From Bacteroidota bacterium (GTDB lineage: Bacteria > Bacteroidota > Bacteroidia > Bacteroidales > Prolixibacteraceae): a stretch of DNA of 64,000 nt. The stretch spans positions 88,723-152,722 of the forward strand of contig JAEYXH010000016.1 in NCBI GenBank assembly GCA_023428545.1. Direction: 5' to 3'. Position 1 is the stretch's first letter, and each line of letters begins with the position of its first letter. The notes below the pieces were generated by a model. That model did not search any database. It worked only from the letters and a program-made list of their open reading frames with translations, and was not told where the DNA came from. Of the stretch, positions 53,588 through 61,821 are shown one piece after another. The translations under genes were made by a program, and so were the position numbers.

Positions 53588-55486
53588 TCAATAAGATCGG
53601 CCTTCAATGCCTTCAAAAAAGTTAATGAAAGAGGCATTTACAACCCTGTTTCCTCCAGGTGTTGGGTAGTTTCCTGTGAAATACCAGTCACCAAGATCAT
53701 TCGGGCAGGCTATGTGAAGATTTTCAATAGACTGGTATACTATCTCTACTTCAGCCTTGCAATCTTCGGGTTTCAATAATTGGGCAATTTTTGCCGAAAT
53801 TTCGTCTGCCGTAAAAGGCTTGTAAATCTCTTTCACGTAATTTACCACCTCCTCTTTGGGTAAATTCTCCTGCTCTTTGCACTTATTGTATACTTCCTTA
53901 ATTACTTCATCCCGGCCAGTTTCCTTCAATAAAGAAATTGCTGCATTGAATGCCACGAAACTATCGAGCCGGGTCATGTCAATTCCATAGCAGTCGGGAT
54001 AACGAATCTGGGGTGCCGATGAAACAACGATAATCTTCTTGGGATGGAGTCGGTCAAGTATTCTTATAATGCTATCCCTAAGAGTTGTTCCCCTTACAAT
54101 TGAATCATCAATTATCACTAAAGTATCCTGATCATTCCTGATGATTCCGTAAGTAACATCATAAACATGGGCAACGAGGTCGTTCCGGCTTCCTTCATCG
54201 GCAATGAAGGTTCTCAGTTTTACATCCTTTACGGCGATTTTCTCAACCCTGGGTTCCCTTGAAATAATCTCCTTGATGCTGTCGTCGGTCAGGGACCCGT
54301 TTTTTTCCCTAATCTCTTTAATCTTCCAATCGACCAGGTATTCCCTTACTCCCTGAATTAAGCCGTAAAATGCTGTTTCAGATGTGTTTGGGATGTATGA
54401 GAATACTGAATTTGTGAAGTCATAATCGATGGTCTTCAGTATCATGGGGGCAAGAAGGAATCCCAGTTTTTTCCTTTCTTTATATATATCCTTGTCTGAA
54501 CCTCGTGAAAAATAAATCCTTTCAAACGAACAGGACTTTCGTTTATGGGGTACCCTGATCAATTCACGGGATACATGTCCCTCTTTTTTGATGATCAAGG
54601 CTTCACCAGGACCGATTTCCTGAACCTGGTCATAGTGGATGTTCATCACTGTCTGAATGACTGGCCGCTCAGATGCCACAACCACAATTTCATCATCCTG
54701 GTAAAAAAATGCGGGTCTGATACCCCATGGATCTCGCATCACGAATGCATCACCATGACCGACCAGCCCTGCAATGGCATAACCACCGTCCCAATCCTTG
54801 GAGGAGCGCTCCAGTATTTTTTGAATATCAAGATTCTTTTCAATGAGGGGTGATATATCCCTGTTGGTATATCCTTCATTTTTATATTGCCTGAAAAGCA
54901 ACTGGTTTTCTTCGTCCAGAAAATGTCCAACTTTTTCAAGTACGGTTACGGTATCGGTGTAGGCTTTTGGGTGTTGTCCGAGTTCAATAAGCTTGGTGTA
55001 AAGTTCATGGGTATTGGTCAGGTTAAAATTGCCTGCCAAAACAAGGTTTCTCGATTTCCAATTGTTTTGCCGCATAACAGGATGTGCAAATTCAATGCTG
55101 TTCCTGCCAAAGGTTCCATAACGAAGGTGTCCCAAAAACAGTTCACCCGTAAAGGGCATATTCTTGTATAACCAATCGGAATCCAAAGTCTCATTTTTGT
55201 CCTTTTCGACTTTCTTCCATGATTTCTGCACCTTTGCGAAAATATCGGTGATGGGATTTTGTGCTACTGACCGGTGCCTTTCAATATATTCATGTCCGGG
55301 ATGTAGGTTCATTTTAACATTGACCATACCGGCACCATCCTGTCCGCGGTTGTGTTGTTTTTCCATGAGCAGATAGAGCTTATTTACCCCATACTGCCAG
55401 GTACCGTATTTTTCCTGATAATAGGCGAGTGGTTTAAGTAATCTGATCAGTGCTATTCCACATTCATGCTTGATCGCCTCGCTCAT
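53588..55486 (-). CDS. PurF-like amidophosphoribosyltransferase, long form
   Basis: Class II glutamine amidotransferase fused to a type I phosphoribosyltransferase, as in PurF. After an eight-residue leader the catalytic Cys is visible in HECGIALIRL, followed by KQHNRGQDGAGM and GHLRYGTFG. The PRPP-binding loop VIIDDSIVRGTTLRDSI is intact. At 632 residues it is well over 100 longer than usual PurF (470-510), with an insert between the Gln-binding segments and a C-terminal extension of about 100 residues (ITEADEI-like helices, then GNYPTPGGNRVVN). Bacteroidota often carry this long form besides a normal purF. The exact reaction is unproved, so no symbol is given. It converges with glsB. Confidence 0.82.
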   Translation of the reverse strand: MSEAIKHECGIALIRLLKPLAYYQEKYGTWQYGVNKLYLLMEKQHNRGQDGAGMVNVKMNLHPGHEYIERHRSVAQNPITDIFAKVQKSWKKVEKDKNETLDSDWLYKNMPFTGELFLGHLRYGTFGRNSIEFAHPVMRQNNWKSRNLVLAGNFNLTNTHELYTKLIELGQHPKAYTDTVTVLEKVGHFLDEENQLLFRQYKNEGYTNRDISPLIEKNLDIQKILERSSKDWDGGYAIAGLVGHGDAFVMRDPWGIRPAFFYQDDEIVVVASERPVIQTVMNIHYDQVQEIGPGEALIIKKEGHVSRELIRVPHKRKSCSFERIYFSRGSDKDIYKERKKLGFLLAPMILKTIDYDFTNSVFSYIPNTSETAFYGLIQGVREYLVDWKIKEIREKNGSLTDDSIKEIISREPRVEKIAVKDVKLRTFIADEGSRNDLVAHVYDVTYGIIRNDQDTLVIIDDSIVRGTTLRDSIIRILDRLHPKKIIVVSSAPQIRYPDCYGIDMTRLDSFVAFNAAISLLKETGRDEVIKEVYNKCKEQENLPKEEVVNYVKEIYKPFTADEISAKIAQLLKPEDCKAEVEIVYQSIENLHIACPNDLGDWYFTGNYPTPGGNRVVNASFINFFEGIEGRSY

Positions 55487-55497
55487 TTTTTTATGTA

Positions 55498-55947
55498 TTA
55501 ATTCAGGTTGGGAAATTCGATAAGGTCGGGTACAATGAAGGCTTTTGGAAATCTTCCCTGGATCTCTTTCATCAGCTTAAGAGCTTCGTTTTTTGTCCGG
55601 AAATTACCGACCCTCACCTTGAAATCAGGAGAAATATATAATACATATACGCTTGTTTCAGGATATTCACGAAGGAAGGCTGATTTTATCGCCAAAGCTT
55701 TTTGTCGGGCATCAAGGGCTGAACTGAAAAATATTTCAACCCTGAATCCCTGCATAGTCTGGATGGTTTCATTGTGTCGGATGTGCAGCTCAACCAACCG
55801 TACGAGTTCGGGATCCTGGCTGATCTCAAGTTTCCGGAAAATCAGGGGTTCGTTATTTTCCTTCATGTTTTTGTCAGCCAGTGTGTTTTGTCCGCTCAAT
55901 GAAAAGCCGATCAACAAACTGGTAACTAAAAGCAAAAACCTACCCAT
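55498..55947 (-). CDS. Exported SPOR-domain protein
   Basis: The 149-residue protein has a signal peptide (MGRFLLLVTSLLIGFSLSG) and a C-terminal SPOR-type domain. The domain spans residues about 60-140, with YRVEIFFSSALDAR-like FRVEIFFSSALDARQKALAIK, YVLYISPDFKVRVGNFRTKNEALKLMKEIQGRFP and AFIVPDLIE. SPOR domains bind glycan strands lacking stem peptides and often mark septa. It is transcribed toward the PurF-like gene (11 bases apart). The start is supported by a consensus -7 element 20 bases upstream. Confidence 0.88.
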   Translation of the reverse strand: MGRFLLLVTSLLIGFSLSGQNTLADKNMKENNEPLIFRKLEISQDPELVRLVELHIRHNETIQTMQGFRVEIFFSSALDARQKALAIKSAFLREYPETSVYVLYISPDFKVRVGNFRTKNEALKLMKEIQGRFPKAFIVPDLIEFPNLN

Positions 55948-55966
55948 TATTTATTTTTTTACTGTG

Positions 55967-55974
55967 CAAATATA
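55967..55974 (-). promoter_or_regulatory. Probable promoter -7 element of the SPOR gene
   Basis: Minus-strand TATATTTG, a perfect TAnnTTTG match, 20 bases before the ATG at 55947. No clear -33 partner was seen at the expected distance. Confidence 0.55.
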
Positions 55975-56110
55975 AATACAATACATCAAATAGCATCAGA
56001 TTACTCCGGATGTCACAAAACGCTTAACATTCATCTTTGACACTTTTTTGAGGGGTTACGAAAATCATACCAATATCCTTGTCTGATAAAACTTTTCGAG
56101 GGATCTTGAA

Positions 56111-56118
56111 TATATTTG
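56111..56118 (+). promoter_or_regulatory. Probable promoter -7 element of the AhpD-like gene
   Basis: Plus-strand TATATTTG, exact TAnnTTTG, about 65 bases before the ATG at 56183. The divergent -7 element of the SPOR gene lies 137 bases away, so this 235-base gap serves two opposite promoters. Confidence 0.55.
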
Positions 56119-56182
56119 CAAACTGTAGTTTAAACAAGAATATTTATTAATTTCAGCTCACCAATTAGTTACATTAGAAAGA

Positions 56183-56524
56183 ATGGGAAAACTTGTTGAC
56201 GAATTTAATGCCTATCGGGAGCAAATGAATGAAAAAATACTTGCTGCCGATAATAAGGTTCTGAAAAGAATTTACAGTATTGATACGCTTACCTATCAGG
56301 ATGGCGCACTTTCAGCCAAGGTAAAGGAGATGTTGGGGTTGGCAACTTCAATGGTTCTGAGATGTGATGATTGTATAAAATATCACCTTGGCAAGTGTCA
56401 TGAACTGGGCGTAACAACAAATGAAGTTTTTGAAATTTTTTCAGTTGCCAACCTGGTTGGCGGCACAATAGTTATCCCCCATACCCGAAGGGCTGTTGAA
56501 TATTGGGAAGAATTGAACAGCTAA
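56183..56524 (+). CDS. Carboxymuconolactone decarboxylase/AhpD-like protein
   Basis: Helical protein of 113 residues. The CxxC-containing segment VLRCDDCIKYHLGKCHELGV (about 67-86), with His four residues after the second Cys, matches the AhpD-like carboxymuconolactone decarboxylase family. FEIFSVANLVGGTIVIPHTRRAVEYWEE follows. Such proteins act as small peroxidase or disulphide partners. It starts a two-gene unit with the NifX-like gene 46 bases on. Confidence 0.88.
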   Translation: MGKLVDEFNAYREQMNEKILAADNKVLKRIYSIDTLTYQDGALSAKVKEMLGLATSMVLRCDDCIKYHLGKCHELGVTTNEVFEIFSVANLVGGTIVIPHTRRAVEYWEELNS

Positions 56525-56570
56525 ATCAACCACTTTTCTTAGACAAACTAAATCAAAACTAAATTAACTT

Positions 56571-56888
56571 ATGGGTAGACAATTTGCGATTACCTCCAAA
56601 GGTAAGACTTTAAAATCACAGGTGGATCTGAGATTTGGGAAGTGTGATTATTTGGTAATCCATCGTCCGGGAGATGAAGTATCAAGATTGATTGAAAATC
56701 CATTCCGCAAGGAAAATGAATCGGGAATCAAATTGGCTGAGTTTCTAAAAAAAATTGAAATCACAGCAATCATTACAGGTGGAGTTGGCGTAAAAGTCAG
56801 CGACTACCTTGCATCCCAGCATCTTCAACTGATTCAGTTGGAGGAGGGAGATATGCAGATAAAGGAAATACTGGAAAGGATCGGATAA
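56571..56888 (+). CDS. NifX/NifB C-terminal-like protein
   Basis: Small ribonuclease-H-like-fold protein of 105 residues of the dinitrogenase iron-molybdenum cofactor (NifX, NifY, NifB-tail) family. Seen are FAITSKGKTLKSQVDLRFGKCDYLVI, NPFRKENESGIKLAEFL and IITGGVGVKVSDYL. The GGVG-containing loop is characteristic. No nitrogenase gene lies in the window, and in non-fixing bacteria members are thought to bind metal clusters. Co-transcribed with the AhpD-like gene. Function here is unknown. Confidence 0.82.
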   Translation: MGRQFAITSKGKTLKSQVDLRFGKCDYLVIHRPGDEVSRLIENPFRKENESGIKLAEFLKKIEITAIITGGVGVKVSDYLASQHLQLIQLEEGDMQIKEILERIG

Positions 56889-56895
56889 ACGATTT

Positions 56896-57486
56896 TTAGA
56901 GATCACTGTTTATACGTTTACCGTCTTCCGGGTCAGGGAAAATTACCGGATTCATAAAGGGAATCAGGGCCAGTTGTACTGATTGACGGTATAGTTCGGT
57001 TCGTGTAATACTGTTGTTTGTTAGTGAACCGACCGCTCCTCCCTTTTGCTTGGAGTTGAAATGGCCAAATACTTTGTCGATGGCATGGCCTAGCTCTGTG
57101 CCTTTCTGGATTAGGTCGTTTACTTTCTCCGGAAGTTGAAATGATGAGGTTCTTGATTGTCCCGAGCCACCTGCCCAGTTGATTACCACCCAGGCAAATG
57201 CCTCGGCATGGTTTTGCCGGATGCGAATACCCCCTTCGATACCAACGCATAAGGTAGCCTCCGGATATAATCGTCTTGCCCCAGCTGCCCTATTGGTTGC
57301 ACCCCGAAGTGTCTCCGAATCATCAATTGGCTGATCGGATACTCCTGATGGAATTTCGACTCCTGAAATATTGGCAAATGTAATTCCTGTTGCCTCCAGT
57401 CCGAGCCTGACTGCTTCCAGTTTAACGGGGTTCATTGATGCTACAACGACGGTTGGGGATTTTTGCCTGATTGTTTTACTGTTCAT
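56896..57486 (-). CDS. YjjX-family inosine/xanthosine triphosphatase
   Basis: Hydrolyses non-canonical purine nucleoside triphosphates (ITP, XTP) to protect nucleic acids. The 196-residue product shows VVASMNPVKLEAVRLGL, VEIPSGVSDQPIDDSETLRGATNRA, CVGIEGGI and FGHFNSKQKGGAVGSLTNNSITRTELY. These are the family landmarks. It converges with the NifX-like gene, with seven bases between the stops. Confidence 0.88.
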   Translation of the reverse strand: MNSKTIRQKSPTVVVASMNPVKLEAVRLGLEATGITFANISGVEIPSGVSDQPIDDSETLRGATNRAAGARRLYPEATLCVGIEGGIRIRQNHAEAFAWVVINWAGGSGQSRTSSFQLPEKVNDLIQKGTELGHAIDKVFGHFNSKQKGGAVGSLTNNSITRTELYRQSVQLALIPFMNPVIFPDPEDGKRINSDL

Positions 57487-57603
57487 TATGGGAGATAATT
57501 GTCTGCCTGTATGTCAAATTTAAGTTTTTTATGTGTTTGTGCAATTTCAGTTGTTGAAATGTCAGGTGTTGTACATGAAACTTTTTTATAATTTCGAAAT
57601 AAA

Positions 57604-58065
57604 ATGCAAAAGATGTTAATAGTTAGGGAAGGAAAGCCGCAGGATATTTCCATAATTGCCAATTTTCAGCTGGCAATGGCATGGGAAACCGAAAAACTGA
57701 AACTCGACCCAGAGGTTGTGCCCAAAGGTGTGGAAGCTGTTTTTGCAGATTCTTCCAAAGGAGTTTACTATGTAGCAGATTTAGATGGTGAAATAGTTGG
57801 TTCACTACTGACGACTTTCGAATGGAGCGATTGGCGTAATGGTACAGTTCTTTGGATACAATCAGTTTATGTGAAGCCTGGACACCGCCGAAAAGGTATT
57901 TATTCCCAAATGTATTCCTACTTACGGGAGAAAGTAATGAACGATTCCCTGTTGCGTGGAATCAGGCTTTATGCTGATGTGTCCAATCAAAAGGCACACA
58001 AGGTTTATGAGGCCTTAGGGATGAATGCCGAGCATTACAAGACTTATGAATGGATGAAAGAATAG
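57604..58065 (+). CDS. GNAT-family N-acetyltransferase
   Basis: Acetyl-CoA-dependent transferase of 153 residues. Motif D/A region: VADLDGEIVGSLLTTFEWSDWRNGTVLWIQSVYVKPGHRRKGIYSQMY, with the Q/RxxGxG/A-type pyrophosphate loop HRRKGIY. Then GIRLYADVSNQKAHKVYEALGM, the motif B Tyr/Gly ending. The substrate is unknown. It stands alone, with a short AT-rich upstream region. Confidence 0.88.
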   Translation: MQKMLIVREGKPQDISIIANFQLAMAWETEKLKLDPEVVPKGVEAVFADSSKGVYYVADLDGEIVGSLLTTFEWSDWRNGTVLWIQSVYVKPGHRRKGIYSQMYSYLREKVMNDSLLRGIRLYADVSNQKAHKVYEALGMNAEHYKTYEWMKE

Positions 58066-58121
58066 AACAATGGTCTTTCATATTCCATACGTTGCCATTA
58101 TTTTGGAAGGCAGCCAACGAT

Positions 58122-58129
58122 TATCTTTA
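58122..58129 (+). promoter_or_regulatory. Probable promoter -7 element of the ferritin/VIT-like gene
   Basis: Plus-strand TATCTTTA, one mismatch from TAnnTTTG, 17 bases before the ATG at 58147. A TTTG (58102-58105) lies 16 bases upstream of it. The 15 bases CCAACGATTATCTTT are identical to those at the mfd promoter near 61781. Confidence 0.5.
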
Positions 58130-58146
58130 CATCTGAAAATAACGGG

Positions 58147-59019
58147 ATGAATAAGGAAGAATTGAAGAAGGAAATACAGGAGTTGATAATTGAGGCTCAA
58201 CGTAATGAAGTTACTGAGTACCATATATATAAAAGTTTGGCCCGACAAGCTCGAAGCCATACAAATCAAAAACTTCTCGAACAGATTGCCTCGGAGGAAC
58301 TGGAACATTACCGGTTTTGGATGACTTACAGTGACGAGGTTGATCCAGTGTGGTGGAAAGTAAACCTATATATATTTCTGTCAAGGGTTTTTGGTTTTGT
58401 CTTCGCATTAAAGCTCATGGAGCGCCGGGAACAAATCGCGGAAAAAAAATACCTTGAGATCAGCAAGTTTATTCCAGAAGTAAGTAAAATAGCAAGCGAT
58501 GAGAAGGGCCATGAGATGCTATTACTGAATATGGTGACCGACAGTCGTTTGAAAGGGATGGGTACATGGATGATCAGTGTCAACCTTGTAGTGTTTTCAC
58601 TGATCTGCCTCATGTTCTCACTCAGCTTTTATCTTCCCAATCCATTACAGGTAGCCTCTTTCGGGATGATGTCAGTTCTGGCTGTAGCAAGTGCCGATTT
58701 ATTCATAACCTTGTTTTTAAGAAATATCCAGTCACTTGGTAAAGACCAGATCAAAAAGGGGATTGTCCGGTTTGTGTCAGGAATTGTCATAGGTGCCTTT
58801 ATACTGATACCATTTACCCTTTCAGTTGATGGCTATTCAGCATTGACACTGTCAACAACCATCGCATTTTTGGTTAGTTTGCTCCTTAACTATCAATTTG
58901 CTATTGTCAGTGACCAGAAGGGTCTGCAAAGGATCGGCCGGATATTTCTTGTCACCTTGTTGATGGCCTCCATTGGGCTGGCTATTGGCTTGGCCCTTCA
59001 TCGTTTGTACCCGCTTTAG
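58147..59019 (+). CDS. Ferritin-like domain fused to VIT1/CCC1-like membrane domain
   Basis: The 290-residue protein starts with a rubrerythrin-like four-helix region. Likely di-iron ligands are EVTEYHIYKSL, SEELEHYRFW and DEKGHEMLLL, an E-x5-6-E-x2-H-like pattern, at about residues 15-125. About five transmembrane helices follow (about 140-290), among them MISVNLVVFSLICLMFSLSF and LALHRLYPL at the end. This order resembles MbfA and related VIT1/CCC1 proteins that move ferrous iron or manganese. The membrane half is divergent from VIT1, so transport is inferred. It could control iron together with the haem region of the window. Confidence 0.75.
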   Translation: MNKEELKKEIQELIIEAQRNEVTEYHIYKSLARQARSHTNQKLLEQIASEELEHYRFWMTYSDEVDPVWWKVNLYIFLSRVFGFVFALKLMERREQIAEKKYLEISKFIPEVSKIASDEKGHEMLLLNMVTDSRLKGMGTWMISVNLVVFSLICLMFSLSFYLPNPLQVASFGMMSVLAVASADLFITLFLRNIQSLGKDQIKKGIVRFVSGIVIGAFILIPFTLSVDGYSALTLSTTIAFLVSLLLNYQFAIVSDQKGLQRIGRIFLVTLLMASIGLAIGLALHRLYPL

Positions 59020-59067
59020 GCTGATGTTGCCGTTATATACACCTGTTTTATCTTGAAGGATTTTTCG

Positions 59068-60897
59068 ATGTCAGGCAAAAAAATCGAGTTACTCGCACCT
59101 GCCAGAACCGCTGACTCAGGCATAATTGCAATACAGTCGGGGGCTGATGCGGTTTACATCGGGGCCCCCCGATTCAGTGCCCGGGCTGCGGTTGGAAATA
59201 CGATTCAAGATATCGAGAGACTTACGGCGTATGCACATCAGTATCATGCCCGGGTATATGTTGCGCTTAATACCATCCTTTATGATCATGAAATGGAAAG
59301 CGCGCGACAGATGATTCATGAATTGGCAGCGACTGGGATGGATGCACTCATTATTCAGGATATGGGAATTCTGGAACTTGATTTACCTCCCCTGGAACTA
59401 CATGCCAGCACCCAGACACACAATTACAGCAACGAAAAAATACAATTTCTTGAGCAGGTGGGATTTAGTCGCGTTGTCCTTGCCCGGGAACTGACCATGG
59501 AACAGATCATGCAAATACGGGCTGTCACCACTGTTGAACTTGAGGCCTTTGTGCATGGTGCGCTGTGTGTCAGTCTGAGCGGCCAGTGTTATATGAGTGA
59601 AGCCCAGGGGGGAAGGAGCGGTAACCGGGGTGTATGTGCTCAACCATGCAGGAAATTATATGATTTGATCGATTCTCAGGGCAAGGTTGTACAAAAACAG
59701 AAACATCTTTTATCACTGAAAGACCTGGATTTATCAGCCCACGTTGGAGAACTCATACTCGGCGGCGTTTCGAGCCTTAAGATTGAAGGGCGCCTGAAGG
59801 ATGATAATTATCTGAAGAATACGACTGTCCATTACCGAAGGGAGCTCGACAGGTTTTTTAATCAGAATCCCGAATTTGGTCAGCTTTCATCAGGTTACTC
59901 TGAAGCCGGTTTTAATCCGGACATGGCCCTTACTTTCACACGGGGATACAGTAATTATTTTCTTAAGGGGCGTCAATCCAATCTAACCAGCTTTGATACA
60001 CCCAAATCGGCCGGGGAATATGTTGGAACGGTTAAGCATGTTTCAGGAAATGTTTTGGAAATTGTCCCTGGCAAAGAACTTCATAACAATGATGGGCTTA
60101 CCTGGTTTGATGCAAACGGTGTTTTGCAGGGAGTCAAGGTCAACGTTGTGGATGGTAATCGAATCACATTGGCTAAATCGGTGAATATCAACCCTGGAAC
60201 CAGGCTGTATCGGAATTACCATCACCAGTTCTCCGAAATGCTTGAGAACAGCAGGCCGTTGCGGAAAATTCCTGTTACGATAAAGGTGACTGAGGAAGCT
60301 GAAGGGCTTAATTTTCTTGTTGCTGATGAGTATGGGCTGAGTTTAAAAAAGTTCATTCATTTGGAATATATTGAAGCCAGACAATCACAAAAGGCTGAAA
60401 GCACTTTTTTGGAACAGCTGGCAAAATCTGGTGATACCATTTATGAAATCAGGAAAATTGATCTGTATTGGCAAAGGCCTTGGTTTTTGCCAATTTCAGT
60501 TATAAATTCCATTCGCCGAACCTTACTCGATGAATTTACATTTGTCAGAATCGCAAACCATCCCAAGGGTAAAATTTTTAAGCAAAACCGGCAAGCCCGC
60601 TGGTTGTCCAAACATATTGATTATACAGGCAATGTCTCAAACCAACATGCAACTTCATTCTATTTTTCACACGGTGCTGAAAGCATTGATCCTGCACTTG
60701 AGGTTTCGAAAGACTATAAGGGTAAACGACTGATGTCAATGAAGCATTGTCTGAAATATCAACTGGGTTATTGCCCGAGAGAGACTGACTCTTCATTGCC
60801 TTCCTGGCAGGAGCCTCTTTGCCTGAAAGATGGGAACACGAAGTTTAGGGTGGAATTTGACTGCAAGGCTTGCCTGATGAACTTATACCATCTTTGA
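59068..60897 (+). CDS. Peptidase U32-family protein
   Basis: TIM-barrel protein of 609 residues. The U32 landmarks are ELLAPARTADSGIIAIQSGADAVYIGAPRFSAR, MDALIIQDMGIL, LELHASTQTHNYS, RVVLARELTMEQI, ELEAFVHGALCVSLSGQCYMSEAQGGRSGNRGVCAQPCR and FSLKIEGRLK-like SLKIEGRLKDDNYL. The Cys set in CYMSEA...CAQPC and the C-terminal CPRE, CKACL may bind an iron-sulphur cluster. E. coli relatives hydroxylate rRNA (RlhA) or tRNA (TrhP); I infer an RNA-hydroxylation role of that kind and cannot say which. The ATG at 59068 is chosen over a TTG at 59053. It follows the ferritin/VIT gene by 48 bases. Confidence 0.85.
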   Translation: MSGKKIELLAPARTADSGIIAIQSGADAVYIGAPRFSARAAVGNTIQDIERLTAYAHQYHARVYVALNTILYDHEMESARQMIHELAATGMDALIIQDMGILELDLPPLELHASTQTHNYSNEKIQFLEQVGFSRVVLARELTMEQIMQIRAVTTVELEAFVHGALCVSLSGQCYMSEAQGGRSGNRGVCAQPCRKLYDLIDSQGKVVQKQKHLLSLKDLDLSAHVGELILGGVSSLKIEGRLKDDNYLKNTTVHYRRELDRFFNQNPEFGQLSSGYSEAGFNPDMALTFTRGYSNYFLKGRQSNLTSFDTPKSAGEYVGTVKHVSGNVLEIVPGKELHNNDGLTWFDANGVLQGVKVNVVDGNRITLAKSVNINPGTRLYRNYHHQFSEMLENSRPLRKIPVTIKVTEEAEGLNFLVADEYGLSLKKFIHLEYIEARQSQKAESTFLEQLAKSGDTIYEIRKIDLYWQRPWFLPISVINSIRRTLLDEFTFVRIANHPKGKIFKQNRQARWLSKHIDYTGNVSNQHATSFYFSHGAESIDPALEVSKDYKGKRLMSMKHCLKYQLGYCPRETDSSLPSWQEPLCLKDGNTKFRVEFDCKACLMNLYHL

Positions 60898-61017
60898 TAG
60901 AATCTTATTTGGTTCCCTCCTAAATTCAGTAGTTTACGCTATTTTTACAATATTCACGGGCCCTGCACCCCATTCAACGAGGAATGGCATGTGTTTTGGG
61001 CATTGCTGTTCAAACTC

Positions 61018-61713
61018 ATGAAGACGTCAGATACACAATTGATAAAGATGATCAGGGAAGGGGAACATCAGCAACAGGATTTCAAATTCTGTATCACCGA
61101 TTCCCGGAAAATTGCCCGTTCTTTGGTGGCGTTTGCCAACACCGATGGTGGAAGCCTTCTGATTGGAGTAAAGGATAATGGGAATATTGTTGGTGTGCAA
61201 TCTGACGAGGAGTATTATATGGTAGAGTCTGCTGCAAGGATATACAGTAAACCTCCGGTTCCGTTTATAACCAAGCAGTGGCAGGTTGAAGGCAAAACGG
61301 TACTTCAGGTAATTATTGAGTCCAGCAATGCCAAACCACATTTTGCCAAAGATGAAAATGGTAAATGGTTAGCCTACATTCGGTTTAAGGACGAGAACCG
61401 GCTCGCCGGTAAAGTGATGGTGGATGTCTGGAATAAACAAAAGAGTAAACAAGGCATTACCCTAAAAGTGTCAGATGCAGAAAGATTTCTTCTCCAATAT
61501 CTGAGTGAGCATGATTTTATCACGGTGTCATCATTTGCAAGGAAGGCTAGTATCCCCTTTCGTGAAGCCGAACAGCTTTTGGCCGATTTTATAGTATGGG
61601 ATATCATCCAACCATATTTTGGCGAAAATAACGTTCACTATCAGTTGAATAGGAATTTTAATGTCGAGGATTGGAAGGAACATCGCCGTGTAAGAAATTG
61701 GCATAGGGATTAG
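61018..61713 (+). CDS. AlbA_2/Schlafen-type ATP-binding protein
   Basis: Soluble protein of 231 residues. The AlbA_2 (Schlafen-like) domain covers about residues 1-140: MIREGEHQQQDFKFCI, RKIARSLVAFANTDGGSLLIGVKDNG and RLAGK, with the GGxLxxGV loop. A winged-helix-like C-terminal region follows (about 150-225, LQYLSEHDFITVSSFARKASIP). Such proteins are DNA- or RNA-binding helicase-like accessory or transcription factors; role unknown. The ATG at 61018 is chosen over an upstream start at 60991. It lies 120 bases after the U32 gene. Confidence 0.85.
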   Translation: MKTSDTQLIKMIREGEHQQQDFKFCITDSRKIARSLVAFANTDGGSLLIGVKDNGNIVGVQSDEEYYMVESAARIYSKPPVPFITKQWQVEGKTVLQVIIESSNAKPHFAKDENGKWLAYIRFKDENRLAGKVMVDVWNKQKSKQGITLKVSDAERFLLQYLSEHDFITVSSFARKASIPFREAEQLLADFIVWDIIQPYFGENNVHYQLNRNFNVEDWKEHRRVRNWHRD

Positions 61714-61788
61714 TCCACCTTTAATTTTGCTATTATTACGCCGCTGCTGATTAGGTTTGATCAGGTTTCTTGTTTCCATTCCAACGAT

Positions 61789-61796
61789 TATCTTTG
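61789..61796 (+). promoter_or_regulatory. Probable mfd promoter -7 element
   Basis: TATCTTTG, an exact TAnnTTTG, with a CTTG (61769-61772) 16 bases upstream in place of the -33 TTTG. It lies about 25 bases before the proposed mfd start and shares CCAACGATTATCTTT with the promoter at 58108-58129. Confidence 0.55.
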
Positions 61797-61821
61797 CAAA
61801 AATTTTATATCTGCTTGGTAT

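Noticed and set aside
56571..56888. NifX-like gene as evidence of nitrogen fixation
   Set aside because: No nitrogenase or other nif gene lies in the window, and single NifX-like proteins are common in non-fixing bacteria.
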